Shown here one piece after another: positions 38,267 through 46,804 of a DNA stretch of 64,000 bases. The notes beneath the pieces are model-generated. The model had not been told where the DNA came from. It was given only the letters and a program-made list of their open reading frames with translations, and made no database searches. The position numbers and the translations under genes were made by a program. Origin of the DNA: G026625185 sp963727835 (GTDB lineage Bacteria > Desulfobacterota > WTBG01 > JAGOGO01). The DNA lies in the NCBI GenBank assembly GCA_963727835.1, contig CAVSIB010000026.1:13825-77824 (forward strand). The letters are read 5' to 3'. The number at the start of each line of letters is the position of its first letter. The stretch's first letter is position 1.

Positions 38267-38761
38267 ATGGTCCAAAATTCTCAGGAAGTTGCTGAAATTA
38301 TAGACAATCTTAGGAAAGCATTTCAAGCGGTCAATGAATATTCTAAAAAAGCGGAAGGGCGAACCGGATTAACCGGCCCCCAGCTTTGGACTATAAAAGT
38401 TGTTGCCGAATTTCCTTCTATAAAGGTGTCTGATCTTGCCCATCGTATGTATCTCCATCCCGCAACCGTGGTTGGAATTATCGACCGGCTTGAGACAAAA
38501 GGGTTTGTGTCGAGAGTACGCTCAAGTAAAGACCGCCGTGTAGTCTGGGTGAAGCTCACTAAGCACGGTGAAGAGCTAATTTCCAAGGCGCCTGAAGTTG
38601 CTCAAGGTTTACTGGTGGCAGGATTAGAAGCACTTCCAACAGCAAAACAGAGGGCTATTGGGGAAGGGCTTAGCCACTTGGTGAAAATTTTAAAAGCCCA
38701 AAGCCTCCCCCCCAAATTAATGTTCTCAAATGAAGTGAACGAGCCTAAAAAAACAATGTGA
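38267..38761 (+). CDS. MarR-family transcriptional regulator
   Basis: A winged-helix MarR dimer protein. The core reads LTGPQLWTIKVVAEFPSIKVSDLAHRMYLHPATVVGIIDRLETKGFVSRVRSSKDRRVVWVKLTKHGEELI, with the recognition helix at LHPATVVGIIDRLE and the wing at SSKDRRVVWV. At 164 aa it is slightly long because of a C-terminal extension after SLPPKLMFS. It is likely autoregulated through the palindrome in its promoter. The downstream gene is a truncated ClC channel 22 bases away. The ligand is unknown. Confidence 0.9.
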   Translation: MVQNSQEVAEIIDNLRKAFQAVNEYSKKAEGRTGLTGPQLWTIKVVAEFPSIKVSDLAHRMYLHPATVVGIIDRLETKGFVSRVRSSKDRRVVWVKLTKHGEELISKAPEVAQGLLVAGLEALPTAKQRAIGEGLSHLVKILKAQSLPPKLMFSNEVNEPKKTM

Positions 38762-38782
38762 GAAAAGTTAAAATAATTAACA

Positions 38783-39625
38783 ATGAGTCTTCTGGGCAAA
38801 TTGGGCATTGGAATAATGGTAATCCTCATTTTTATGAAAATTGTTGCCACCAGCTTCACCATCTCTTCAGGCGGCTCAGGAGGGGTTTTTGGCCCCACTC
38901 TTTTTATTGGAGGGATGATTGGTGGAATGGTTGGGTTTACCGGCCACTATTTTTATCCGGAAATAGTATCCCACCCTGGCGCTTATGTGGTGGTGGGGAT
39001 GGCAGCGTTTTTTGCGGGAGTAGCCCACGCCCCTATCGGTTCACTTCTGATGTGTTCGGAGATGACCCAAGGGTATGGTCTTATCGCGCCCCTTATGCTC
39101 GTTTTATTTATCGCTATCCTTTTTAATAAAAAATATTCCATTTACGAAAAACAGGTAGAAAGTCGGCTCCAATCCCCAGCCCATATCGGGGACTTCACCA
39201 TTAATGTTTTGGCTGAGATGAAGGTGAAAGCAATATATAAGCCTAAGAACATAAAACCCATCTCAAAAAAAGCACCTTATGGGGAACTGAAGAAAATTCT
39301 TGCTGAATCAACCGAGCGCTGTTTTCCGGTTAGCGACGAGCAAGGGAAATTAATTGGGTGCATCAACTGGCAGCATGCCCGGCCGATCGTCTTTGAGGTG
39401 GGACTTGAGCATCTGCTTATTGCTGAAGACTTGATGATCCCAGCCGAGACCTTAGCCCCGGAAAACAATCTCTATGAAGCACTGCTTAAGTTTCTAAAAA
39501 CCAATCAAGAAGAACTTTTGGTGGTAAATTCAGAAGAAAATCCCGATCAGGTCTTAGGAGTGTTGCGGCATGACGACTTAAGCCAGGCCTACAATCAAGA
39601 AATTAATCGGAGAAAAAGTGAATAA
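38783..39625 (+). pseudogene. C-terminal fragment of a ClC chloride channel with CBS domains
   Basis: The first 115 residues hold the last ClC helices, with TSFTISSGGSGGVFGPTLFIGG (the third conserved anion-selectivity motif) and VGMAAFFAGVAHAPIGSLLMC. The following 150 residues are two CBS domains (RCFPVSDEQGKLIGCINWQ and LLVVNSEENPDQVLGVLRHDDL). The N-terminal half, with the GSGIP and GKEGP motifs and the gating glutamate, is missing. No remnant of it lies between this frame and marR. A channel of this shape cannot form a pore, so I call it a truncated pseudogene; an unusual independent role of the C-terminal half is possible but unlikely. Confidence 0.7.
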
Positions 39626-39669
39626 TAACTATGGGAGATTTGGTTGGTTTTTAGCACAACAGGCGGTTG

Positions 39670-40995
39670 ATGAAAAAAACTTTTAAAAAAGATTGTCTGA
39701 CTATTTTTGAGGCTGGAATTAAGGCAGTTAATCCTTATCAAGCAGTCAAGCACTATTTAAAAGTTGAAGGGGATTTCCTCTATCTCCCTAACCACACTTT
39801 TAACCTATCTGCTTTTAAAAACATCTATGTTATCGGAGCTGGGAAAGCCAGTGCTTATTTGGCTTTAGCATTAGAGGAAATTTTGGGGGAACGGTTAAAG
39901 GGAGGTCTTATTATTGTTAAGTATGGGCATGGAGCTCATTTAAAGAAAGTAAAAGTTATAGAAGCCGGGCATCCGATTCCCGATGAAAACGGGCTTTGCG
40001 GTGCACACGCCTTAGTAAAGCTCGCCAAAGGATTCGGCATAGAGGATCTTGTCTTTTGTGTAATATCCGGAGGTGGTTCCGCACTCCTTCCCTTGCCAGT
40101 TGCGGGAATAAGCCTGAAAGAAAAACAGGAGACTACCAAGGCTCTCTTAGGTTGCGGAGCCCCTATTCATGAAATTAACAGTATAAGAAAGCATCTTTCC
40201 CAAATTAAAGGGGGCGGTTTGGCGAGGGTCGTATATCCGGCTACCCTGGTCTCTTTGATCATTTCTGATGTAATTGGAAATGACCTTGGAGTAATTGCCT
40301 CGGGACCTATGGTTGCTGATACCAGCACTTTTCTTGAATGCAAGAAGATACTTGAGCGATACCATCTTCTTTCAAACATCCCTCGTGCAGTTCGAAACCA
40401 CATCCTTAAGGGGGTCAGGGGGGGAGTACAAGAAACTCTAAAACAGGGGAGCGCTATCTTAAAAAAAACCATTAACCTGGTAATCGGTAGCAATACCCAA
40501 TGCTTAGAAGCTGCGGAGAAAAAGGCAAAAACAATCGGCTACAACACCCTGCTTCTTTCCTCCTTTGTAGAAGGAGAAGCAAGAGAAGTAGCAAAAATGC
40601 AGGCAGCAATTTTAAAAGAAATAATAAACTTTGGCCGGCCAATTCTCCGCCCCGCATGTGTCATTTCCGGTGGTGAAACAACCGTAACCATTCGTGGTAC
40701 TGGCAAAGGGGGGAGGAATCAGGAGTTTGCTCTGACCTGTGGTATTGAAATAGCGGGATTGAAAGGAACTGCTGTCTTAAGCGCGGGAACGGACGGCACC
40801 GACGGGCCAACTGATGCGGCTGGCGCCTATGCTGATTGGAAGATGGTAGATCGTGCGAAAAAATTAGGCCTTGATCCTTGCCATTACCTTGATAATAATG
40901 ATTCCTTTCATTTTTTTGAACAACTCAATGACCTCATCATCACCGGATCCACCAAAACCAATGTTATGGATATGATCGTGCTTCTGGCAACGTAA
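39670..40995 (+). CDS. Glycerate 2-kinase (MOFRL family)
   Basis: The type-2 glycerate kinase converts glycerate and ATP to 2-phosphoglycerate and feeds glycolysis. Seen are YVIGAGKASAYLALALEE, IEAGHPIPDENG, CVISGGGSALLPLPVAG, IHEINSIRKHLSQIKGGGLA and the MOFRL block GGETTVTIRGTGKGGRNQEFAL...AGTDGTDGPTDAAGAY. At about 441 aa it is full length and unbroken. I take the ATG at 39670; the frame also allows TTG one codon before. It is followed by prmC on the other strand. Confidence 0.92.
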   Translation: MKKTFKKDCLTIFEAGIKAVNPYQAVKHYLKVEGDFLYLPNHTFNLSAFKNIYVIGAGKASAYLALALEEILGERLKGGLIIVKYGHGAHLKKVKVIEAGHPIPDENGLCGAHALVKLAKGFGIEDLVFCVISGGGSALLPLPVAGISLKEKQETTKALLGCGAPIHEINSIRKHLSQIKGGGLARVVYPATLVSLIISDVIGNDLGVIASGPMVADTSTFLECKKILERYHLLSNIPRAVRNHILKGVRGGVQETLKQGSAILKKTINLVIGSNTQCLEAAEKKAKTIGYNTLLLSSFVEGEAREVAKMQAAILKEIINFGRPILRPACVISGGETTVTIRGTGKGGRNQEFALTCGIEIAGLKGTAVLSAGTDGTDGPTDAAGAYADWKMVDRAKKLGLDPCHYLDNNDSFHFFEQLNDLIITGSTKTNVMDMIVLLAT

Positions 40996-41078
40996 TTTTT
41001 TTGGGTGAGCCGCCACCATGAAGGTGTTGCGTTTTTTGTAACTGCTTCTTTAGGTTTTTCCGAAACAAACCCGTATCC

Positions 41079-41954
41079 TTAAATCCGATATGTCTTAACT
41101 ACCCGTTCAATACCGGATAGGTCCTTTATGATTTCAGGGAGAGAAAATTTTTTGGTCTCGACCATTATCTTTGCAACATCATGACCCTGCCCGCTTCCTG
41201 CCTCTAACAGTAGGTAACCGCCCGGTTTGAGATAATCAGGGGCTTTTTGGACAATCGCGCGATAAAACGTCAACCCATCTGCTCCCCCATCAAAAGCAAT
41301 AGCGGGTTCATAGTCGCGGATTCCCGGAGGTAGGTGAGGGATTTCATTGGTGGGAATATACGGCGGATTGGAAATAATGAGATCGAATGGTGTTCTTTCC
41401 CCTTCTAATGGCTCAAAAAGGTTTCCCTCAATGAACCGTATGGAGCGCACGCCATGCGAAAAAGCATTCTCCTTTGCTACAGAAAGCGCCTCCGGAGAGA
41501 TATCGATGGCACTAATTGATGCCTGGGGAAGTTCAGTAGCTAAGGTAATTGAGATTGCGCCGTTTCCGGTCCCTATCTCTAAAATGGAAGGGGATGAACA
41601 AGGAGAGAAAATTTTGAGAGCCACTTCTACGAGAGTCTCAGTTTCCGGTCGCGGAATCATAACCGCTGGATTAACTTTAAACGGTAAAGACCAAAACTCT
41701 TTTCTCCCAATAATATATGAGACCGGCTCTCCCTTAATCCTCCGAGCTATCAGATTTTGAAACATTTCTTTCTCTTGTTCAGGAACTATGTTTGAAAATG
41801 AAAGGTATAAGCCCTTGCGATCAGTTTTAAGCGCATGGGCAAATAAGACTTCCGCATCTAATCGGGGAGTTGGTAGCTGATAATGAGATAATGATTCGCT
41901 TGCTTGAGTCAGGAGGAGGGAAACGGTAAGGGGATTGAGAGGATTTTGATTAAT
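41079..41954 (-). CDS. prmC: Peptide chain release factor N5-glutamine methyltransferase, ATT start
   Basis: PrmC methylates the Gln of the GGQ motif in release factors 1 and 2. The SAM site is ILEIGTGNGAISITLA, and the catalytic NPPY is in FDLIISNPPYIP. An ATG at 41765 would give only 228 aa and lose the conserved N-terminus. The open frame continues back with LPTPRLDAEVLFAHAL, which belongs to the family, and no ATG, GTG or TTG is present. An ATT at 41954 lies eight bases after GGAGG and overlaps the prfA stop by a few bases, so I choose it; the protein is then 291 aa, the normal size. It is co-transcribed with its substrate gene prfA. Confidence 0.88.
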   Translation of the reverse strand: MNQNPLNPLTVSLLLTQASESLSHYQLPTPRLDAEVLFAHALKTDRKGLYLSFSNIVPEQEKEMFQNLIARRIKGEPVSYIIGRKEFWSLPFKVNPAVMIPRPETETLVEVALKIFSPCSSPSILEIGTGNGAISITLATELPQASISAIDISPEALSVAKENAFSHGVRSIRFIEGNLFEPLEGERTPFDLIISNPPYIPTNEIPHLPPGIRDYEPAIAFDGGADGLTFYRAIVQKAPDYLKPGGYLLLEAGSGQGHDVAKIMVETKKFSLPEIIKDLSGIERVVKTYRI

Positions 41955-43026
41955 TTTTTATTCCTCCTACCTTCAGGGCTTCACTTTGAAAATAAGCTTG
42001 GAGTGGGTTGATGATTTCGCCTAAGTTCCCTTCCAAAACAAAATCGAGTTTATAGAGCGTGAGGCCAATGCGGTGATCAGTAACCCGCCCTTGGGGAAAA
42101 TTATACGTACGGATCCGTTCGCTCCGATCTCCTGAGCCAACCTGGTTTTTTCGGGTCTGCGACATTTCATTTTTCTGTTCAGTAATCGCCAGATCTAAAA
42201 GGCGTGCCCTGAGTACTTTCAAGGCTTTTGCTTTGTTTTTATGTTGAGATTTTTCATCTTGGCAGGTTACCACTAAGCCGGTCGGAATGTGAGTTACCCG
42301 AACAGCGGAATCAGTGGTGTTGACGCTTTGCCCCCCGGGACCAGAAGAACGGAACACATCGATCCGCAAGGCATTAGGATCAATCTGGATATCCACCTCC
42401 TCAGCTTCCGGGAGAACAGCCACGGTAACCGCTGAGGTATGAATGCGTCCTTGTGATTCAGTGGCGGGGACCCGCTGGACTCGGTGGACCCCGCTTTCAT
42501 ATTTTAAATGACTATAAACCTTCTGTCCCTCAATGAGCGCAATTACTTCCTTAAATCCTCCCAATCCGGTGGCATTAGAGCTCATTATTTCTACTCGCCA
42601 GCCTTTTGCCTCAGCAAAGCGGCAGTACATCCGAAAAAGGACAGAAGCAAAAAGCGCCGCTTCCTCTCCACCCGTGCCGGCCCGGATTTCTAAGATGATA
42701 TTTTTCTTATCAAGAGGATCTTTCGGCAAAAGAAGAGTTTTAAGCGAGGACTCCAGTTCTTGCCGTTTCTCTCTTAAGGCATAAATTTCGGCTTTGGCGA
42801 GTTCCTGAATCTCCTTATCGTCATCCTGTAATAAGTTTTGATTTTCTTCTGTTTCCTGTTCGTTTTTTTTATATTCTCGGTAGGTTTCAATAAGCGTGGT
42901 AAGTTCGGCATACTCCTGGGAGAGCTTTCGGTATTCTTCTTTATTGTCTAAAGTCTTAGGATCGCTTAACCGCTGAGCCAGGGCATTGTAATGGTTTTCA
43001 ACTGATTCCAGTTTTTGAAACATCAT
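41950..43026 (-). CDS. prfA: Peptide chain release factor 1
   Basis: RF1 ends translation at UAA and UAG. The GGQ catalytic motif is at residues 231-233 (SSGPGGQSVNTTDS). The stop-codon-reading PxT-type tripeptide is in RVPATESQGR (187-190). It has the coiled-coil N-terminal domain and GTGGEEAALFA. At 358 aa it is full length. The order rho, rpmE, prfA, prmC is an ancient cluster; prmC modifies this protein. Confidence 0.97.
   Translation of the reverse strand: MMFQKLESVENHYNALAQRLSDPKTLDNKEEYRKLSQEYAELTTLIETYREYKKNEQETEENQNLLQDDDKEIQELAKAEIYALREKRQELESSLKTLLLPKDPLDKKNIILEIRAGTGGEEAALFASVLFRMYCRFAEAKGWRVEIMSSNATGLGGFKEVIALIEGQKVYSHLKYESGVHRVQRVPATESQGRIHTSAVTVAVLPEAEEVDIQIDPNALRIDVFRSSGPGGQSVNTTDSAVRVTHIPTGLVVTCQDEKSQHKNKAKALKVLRARLLDLAITEQKNEMSQTRKNQVGSGDRSERIRTYNFPQGRVTDHRIGLTLYKLDFVLEGNLGEIINPLQAYFQSEALKVGGIKN
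41952..41967 (-). promoter_or_regulatory. Shine-Dalgarno site deciding the ATT start of prmC
   Basis: Reading leftward, GGAGGAA at 41967-41961 is followed by T and six A, then the ATT at 41954. The eight-base spacing is ideal. An AUG substitute of this kind is known for infC. The site lies inside the last codons of prfA, so the two genes are translationally linked. Confidence 0.65.
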
Positions 43027-43081
43027 TATTCCACATTACGCATTTGAGCAGGCGTATTTTGGGTTTTGCCCCAAAATCCGG

Positions 43082-43324
43082 TTATTCCTCTTTACTCTTT
43101 TTTTTTGCGGTTGAAGGAGGGGTTGCCTTTTTGCCGTACTTTCGTTGAAATTTTTCCACGCGGCCAGCCGCATCAATAAACTTGTGCTGCCCAGTGAAAA
43201 AGCTATGACACGCAGAACAGACTTCAACCTTGATGTCCTTAAGCGTGGAGCGGGTTTTGATAACATTCCCACACGCACAGGTTACCGTGGTATCAAAATA
43301 TTCTGGGTGGATATCCTTTTTCAT
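43082..43324 (-). CDS. rpmE: Ribosomal protein L31
   Basis: MKKDIHPEYFDTTVTCACGN starts the protein, and CSACHSFFTGQHKFIDAAGRVEKFQRKYG follows. The C-x-C and C-x2-C pairs mark the zinc-bound L31 form, which can be swapped for a zinc-free paralogue under zinc limitation. At 80 aa with a lysine-rich tail it is slightly longer than usual. It lies 160 bp downstream of rho. Confidence 0.95.
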   Translation of the reverse strand: MKKDIHPEYFDTTVTCACGNVIKTRSTLKDIKVEVCSACHSFFTGQHKFIDAAGRVEKFQRKYGKKATPPSTAKKKSKEE

Positions 43325-43484
43325 TTTTTGCCTCCATTCATTAGTATCTTTGTAATCCGCTTTCTTCTAAAGAAGCGTATTAGGTTAAAATATTATTGCT
43401 GAGACTCGATACGTGTTTTTTGGTAGTGGAGCACAGGAGCATGAGGATGCGCTGCTACATTACTCAATGCAAAAGACCCCACGG

Positions 43485-44732
43485 CTACTGATTCATCGAG
43501 TCTAAGAAGTCGGGATTTGATTTTGTTTCGCTCATTTTTTCTAACAAGAACTCCATCGCATCGATCGGACTTAAAGGCTGCAATACTTTGCGCAAAACCC
43601 AGATTCGGTTGAGGTCTTTCTTGTCTAATAAAAGCTCTTCTTTTCTGGTTCCAGAGCGGTTAATGTCTATGGCGGGGAAGATTCTCCGGTCGCTTAATTT
43701 TCGATCCAAATAGATCTCCATATTCCCTGTTCCTTTGAATTCTTCAAAAATAACTTCGTCCATCCGGCTGCCGGTGTCTATTAAGGCAGTTGCAATAACG
43801 GTAAGACTGCCTCCTTCTTCGATATTGCGCGCAGCTCCGAAAAACCGTTTTGGCCGGTGAAGAGCATTGGAATCCACGCCACCCGAAAGGACTTTCCCAC
43901 TGGGAGGAACCACGGTATTATACGCACGAGCAAGGCGGGTAATGCTGTCCAGAAGAATAACCACATCTCTCCCGCATTCTACCAATCGCTTGGCCTTTTC
44001 CAAAACCATCTCAGCTACCTGAATATGGCGGGTGGCAGGCTCGTCAAAAGTAGAACTGACAACTTCTCCTTTGACTGTTCGTTCCATGTCGGTTACTTCT
44101 TCAGGTCTTTCATCAATCAAGAGCACAATCAGGATAACCTCTTTATGATTCATCGCGATACTGTTGGCAATTTGTTGCAAAATCACCGTTTTTCCGGCTC
44201 GCGGAGGTGAGACGATCAAGCCTCGTTGTCCTTTTCCGATTGGGGTAAGGAGATCCATAACCCGGGTAGTGTATTCTTCCGCTTCAGTCTCAAGTTTTAT
44301 CCTCTCATCCGGATAAAGAGGGGTTAAGTTATCAAAAAGAATCTTTTCTCGTGAACCTTCTGGGTCCTCATAATTGATTGCCTCAACTTTTAAAAGCGCA
44401 AAATAGCGCTCAGAATCTTTTGGGGGGCGAATTTGACCAGCGATGGTATCTCCGGTGCGGAGATTAAACCTGCGAATCTGGGAAGGAGAAACATAAATAT
44501 CGTCAGGTCCAGGGAGGTAGTTGTAGTCAGGCGCTCGAAGGAAGCCAAAGCCATCGGGAAGAATTTCCAAAACACCTTCTCCATAAATTGATCCGTTTTT
44601 TTCTATTTCCGTCTGGAGAAGGGAAAAAATAAGTTCCTGCTTTCGCATTCCGCTTACCCCTTCGAGACCAAGGTGTTTTGCCATTGTTGTCAATTCGCTG
44701 ATTTTTTTTGATTTTAATTCTTTAAGATTCAT
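43485..44732 (-). CDS. rho: Transcription termination factor Rho
   Basis: A hexameric RNA-dependent ATPase. The N-terminal RNA-binding part reads LKELKSKKISELTTMAKHLGLEGVSGMRKQELIF, then GEGVLEILPDGFGFLRAPDYNYLPGPDDIYVSPSQI. The Walker A is SPPRAGKTVILQ near residues 175-186, and VILLDSITRLARAYNTV holds Walker B. SGGVDSNALHRPKRFFGAARNIEEGGSLT is the Q/R-loop region. At 415 aa it is complete and unbroken. An AAAAGG site precedes the ATG after an AT-rich leader. Confidence 0.97.
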   Translation of the reverse strand: MNLKELKSKKISELTTMAKHLGLEGVSGMRKQELIFSLLQTEIEKNGSIYGEGVLEILPDGFGFLRAPDYNYLPGPDDIYVSPSQIRRFNLRTGDTIAGQIRPPKDSERYFALLKVEAINYEDPEGSREKILFDNLTPLYPDERIKLETEAEEYTTRVMDLLTPIGKGQRGLIVSPPRAGKTVILQQIANSIAMNHKEVILIVLLIDERPEEVTDMERTVKGEVVSSTFDEPATRHIQVAEMVLEKAKRLVECGRDVVILLDSITRLARAYNTVVPPSGKVLSGGVDSNALHRPKRFFGAARNIEEGGSLTVIATALIDTGSRMDEVIFEEFKGTGNMEIYLDRKLSDRRIFPAIDINRSGTRKEELLLDKKDLNRIWVLRKVLQPLSPIDAMEFLLEKMSETKSNPDFLDSMNQ

Positions 44733-45007
44733 TTTTTAAAAACCTTTTCTTTTGAAAGTTGTAAAAAAGGACTTTGTTTGCCCTGTATTTTTCAAGGGTT
44801 TGCTTAATTATTTGTTGGGACAAAAGAAGATATACTATCCATTCGAAAAAACTCTTCGAGATTCTGATTGATTTAAAAAAGGATGGTCTATTTTTTGTGA
44901 GATAAAAATTTTTGGCTTGGATTTTCTTCTTTTTTAGCCTTTGTCTCATACAAGGAAGAATAAAGCTATACTCCTTATCGAAAAAAAAATTTAAGGAAAT
45001 TTATAAT
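44733..45007. other. AT-rich rho leader region
   Basis: No gene. A weak -10-like TATATC on the minus strand could belong to the rho promoter. A basic-residue-rich minus-strand frame of 75 codons here looks fortuitous. Confidence 0.3.
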
Positions 45008-45063
45008 CTCCCTTTTCGAAATCCAAATTATCTTTGGATCACCCAAAAGGGAGGGCTTTTTTT
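45008..45063 (+). terminator. Stem-loop followed by a T run, orphan
   Basis: CTCCCTTTT (45008-45016) pairs with AAAAGGGAG (45045-45053), and inside it ATCCAAA (45021-45027) pairs with TTTGGAT (45033-45039). A run of T follows at 45057-45063. The shape is that of an intrinsic terminator for a rightward transcript, yet no gene lies upstream on that strand for more than 3 kb. It may end a small RNA. Confidence 0.5.
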
Positions 45064-45511
45064 CGAAAGCATATCTCAGAGATTATCTTCTTGGGTGGGT
45101 TAACCTCAGTGTTTTTAATCTATAACTATAACAACATCTTTTGTCAAGAAAAATTTTTAAATCGCGGTTTTGTCAGATAGTCAAGATCCTTGATGCTGCA
45201 ATTTGATTCAACCACCTATTCGGCAAATAAATAAAAAATTATTATGCACTAATAATAAAAGAGGGAAAGAGATTCTTTGGTTTTGGCTCTTGCCCTCAAT
45301 ACCTTTAGGCAAAGCTACTATCAAAGATGTTTTTAGATAAATCGCTAGTAAAACTAAATACTTATTTTATTCTTAAAACACCAGATTTTTTATACCTATC
45401 TATATATAAATAATGGGTCATGTTATAGAGAATCAAACTACTAAACCAGTTCATCAACCGAGCAAATCTTTCATCCCGGATTGATTCCTTAGCTATCGCC
45501 AACATTTTAAT
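45064..45511. other. Intergenic region downstream of acyl-CoA dehydrogenase
   Basis: Nothing recognised: no ribosome-site-led frame, no repeat, no tRNA. It is AT-rich and may hold only untranslated sequence. Confidence 0.3.
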
Positions 45512-46663
45512 TTATTTCAATTTTCCCAGGATCTCACGGCCAATAACGATTTTCTCTACCTCTTTTGTCCCTTCGTAAATTTCTAAGACCTTGGCTGCCC
45601 GGTAAAATCGCTCAATATCCTGATCATTGAAATACCCATACCCCCCATGGAGCTGTAGCGACTCATCCGCTACTTCTACCGCAACATGACAGGCATAAAG
45701 TTTAGACATCGCGGTCAGTTTCGTGTCAGGCCGGCCTTGGTCAAGTAACCATGCTGCCTTGTAAACCATGTTGCGCGCAGTTTCAACCTTGGTTGCCATC
45801 TCAGCAATTTTAAATTGCGTAACCTGAAAAGCTCCCAGGGGCTGACCAAATTGTTTCCGCTCTTTGACATGTTTGACCGCCATGTCGAGCGCCCCTTGGG
45901 CGAGGCCCAATGCGTGCCCGGCTACATAGGCCCGGGATCGGTCAAAAAAATTCATCAGCTGAATGAATCCGTTTCCTTCCTTCCCAATGAGGTTTTCTTG
46001 GGGAACCCGAACATCGGTGAAATAGATGCTGGAGGTGTCCGAACACCTCAGCCCCATTTTCCCTTCCATCCGGTCGGCTTCGTAGCCTTTGCGATCCGTC
46101 TCCACCAGAATAATGCTGTGGCGGCTGGTCTTGGATTTTTCTTCCGGATTGGTAAGACAGTAGACGATCATATGGGTTCCTTTGGTGCCATTGCCGATCA
46201 TGACTTTGCTACCGTTAATAACATAGTCCTTGCCGTCTTTAACTGCCGTGGTAGAAGCAGCAGCAGTATCGCTTCCAGCATCGGGTTCGGTGATGGCAAA
46301 ACCAAAGATCGTATTGCCCTCAAAGATGGGAGGCAAGAATTTCTTTTTCTGTTCCTCGGTTCCGTAGAGCAGGAGCTCTTCGACGCCAAAACTAATGGAG
46401 CAAAGCTGCTGGCCAATGCCGGGATCTACCCGCCAAAACTCCTCTAAAACCATCGCCTGTTCCAAGTACCCGAACCCAGGCCCGCCGTACTCCTCGGGAA
46501 TAAAAAGGCCGACCAGACCGAGTTCCTTTGCTTTTTTAATTATTTCTTCGGGAAAGGTCTCGTTTAAATCATACTCACGGGCCACATCGGCAAACTCCCC
46601 AACCGCAAAATCCCGCGCTGCTTTCTTGATGTCTTTTTGCTCATTGGTTAAATCAAAATTCAT
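45512..46663 (-). CDS. Acyl-CoA dehydrogenase
   Basis: A flavoprotein that oxidises acyl-CoA to enoyl-CoA and passes electrons to ETF. Seen are the N-terminal FDLTNEQKDIKKAARDFAVGEF, the FAD region FGFAITEPDAGSDTAAASTTAV, RMEGKMGLRCSDTSSIYFTDVRVP, VKERKQFGQPLGAFQ and the end HGGYGYFNDQDIERFYRAAKVLEIYEGTKEVEKIVIGRE, whose Glu is the catalytic base. At 383 aa it is full length. It is downstream of the Fe-S oxidoreductase and the last gene of the cluster. The substrate is not predictable from sequence. Confidence 0.93.
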   Translation of the reverse strand: MNFDLTNEQKDIKKAARDFAVGEFADVAREYDLNETFPEEIIKKAKELGLVGLFIPEEYGGPGFGYLEQAMVLEEFWRVDPGIGQQLCSISFGVEELLLYGTEEQKKKFLPPIFEGNTIFGFAITEPDAGSDTAAASTTAVKDGKDYVINGSKVMIGNGTKGTHMIVYCLTNPEEKSKTSRHSIILVETDRKGYEADRMEGKMGLRCSDTSSIYFTDVRVPQENLIGKEGNGFIQLMNFFDRSRAYVAGHALGLAQGALDMAVKHVKERKQFGQPLGAFQVTQFKIAEMATKVETARNMVYKAAWLLDQGRPDTKLTAMSKLYACHVAVEVADESLQLHGGYGYFNDQDIERFYRAAKVLEIYEGTKEVEKIVIGREILGKLK

Positions 46664-46679
46664 GTCAGTGCCTCCTTTG

Positions 46680-46692
46680 TTAGTACGCTAAT
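46680..46692 (-). promoter_or_regulatory. Shared motif upstream of the acyl-CoA dehydrogenase ribosome site
   Basis: On the coding strand the site reads ATTAGCGTACTAA and is directly followed by the AGGAGG ribosome site. A near-identical site (ATTAGCGTCTAA) precedes the thiolase gene. Both are TTAG/CTAA inverted repeats. A regulator-binding or RNA-level role is inference. Confidence 0.4.
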
Positions 46693-46804
46693 AACAATCG
46701 CCCATAGATTATAGCGTTACGCCACTATTTTTTAATAAAATTGCCACCAGCTTCAAGACGCAACCATCTTTTGCTGCACCACTGAACGCCAGTCACCTTT
46801 GGTG

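Noticed and set aside
44722..44949. 75-codon basic frame overlapping the rho start
   Set aside because: AT-rich Lys/Phe/Ile composition and overlap with the rho ATG suggest a chance frame in the leader.
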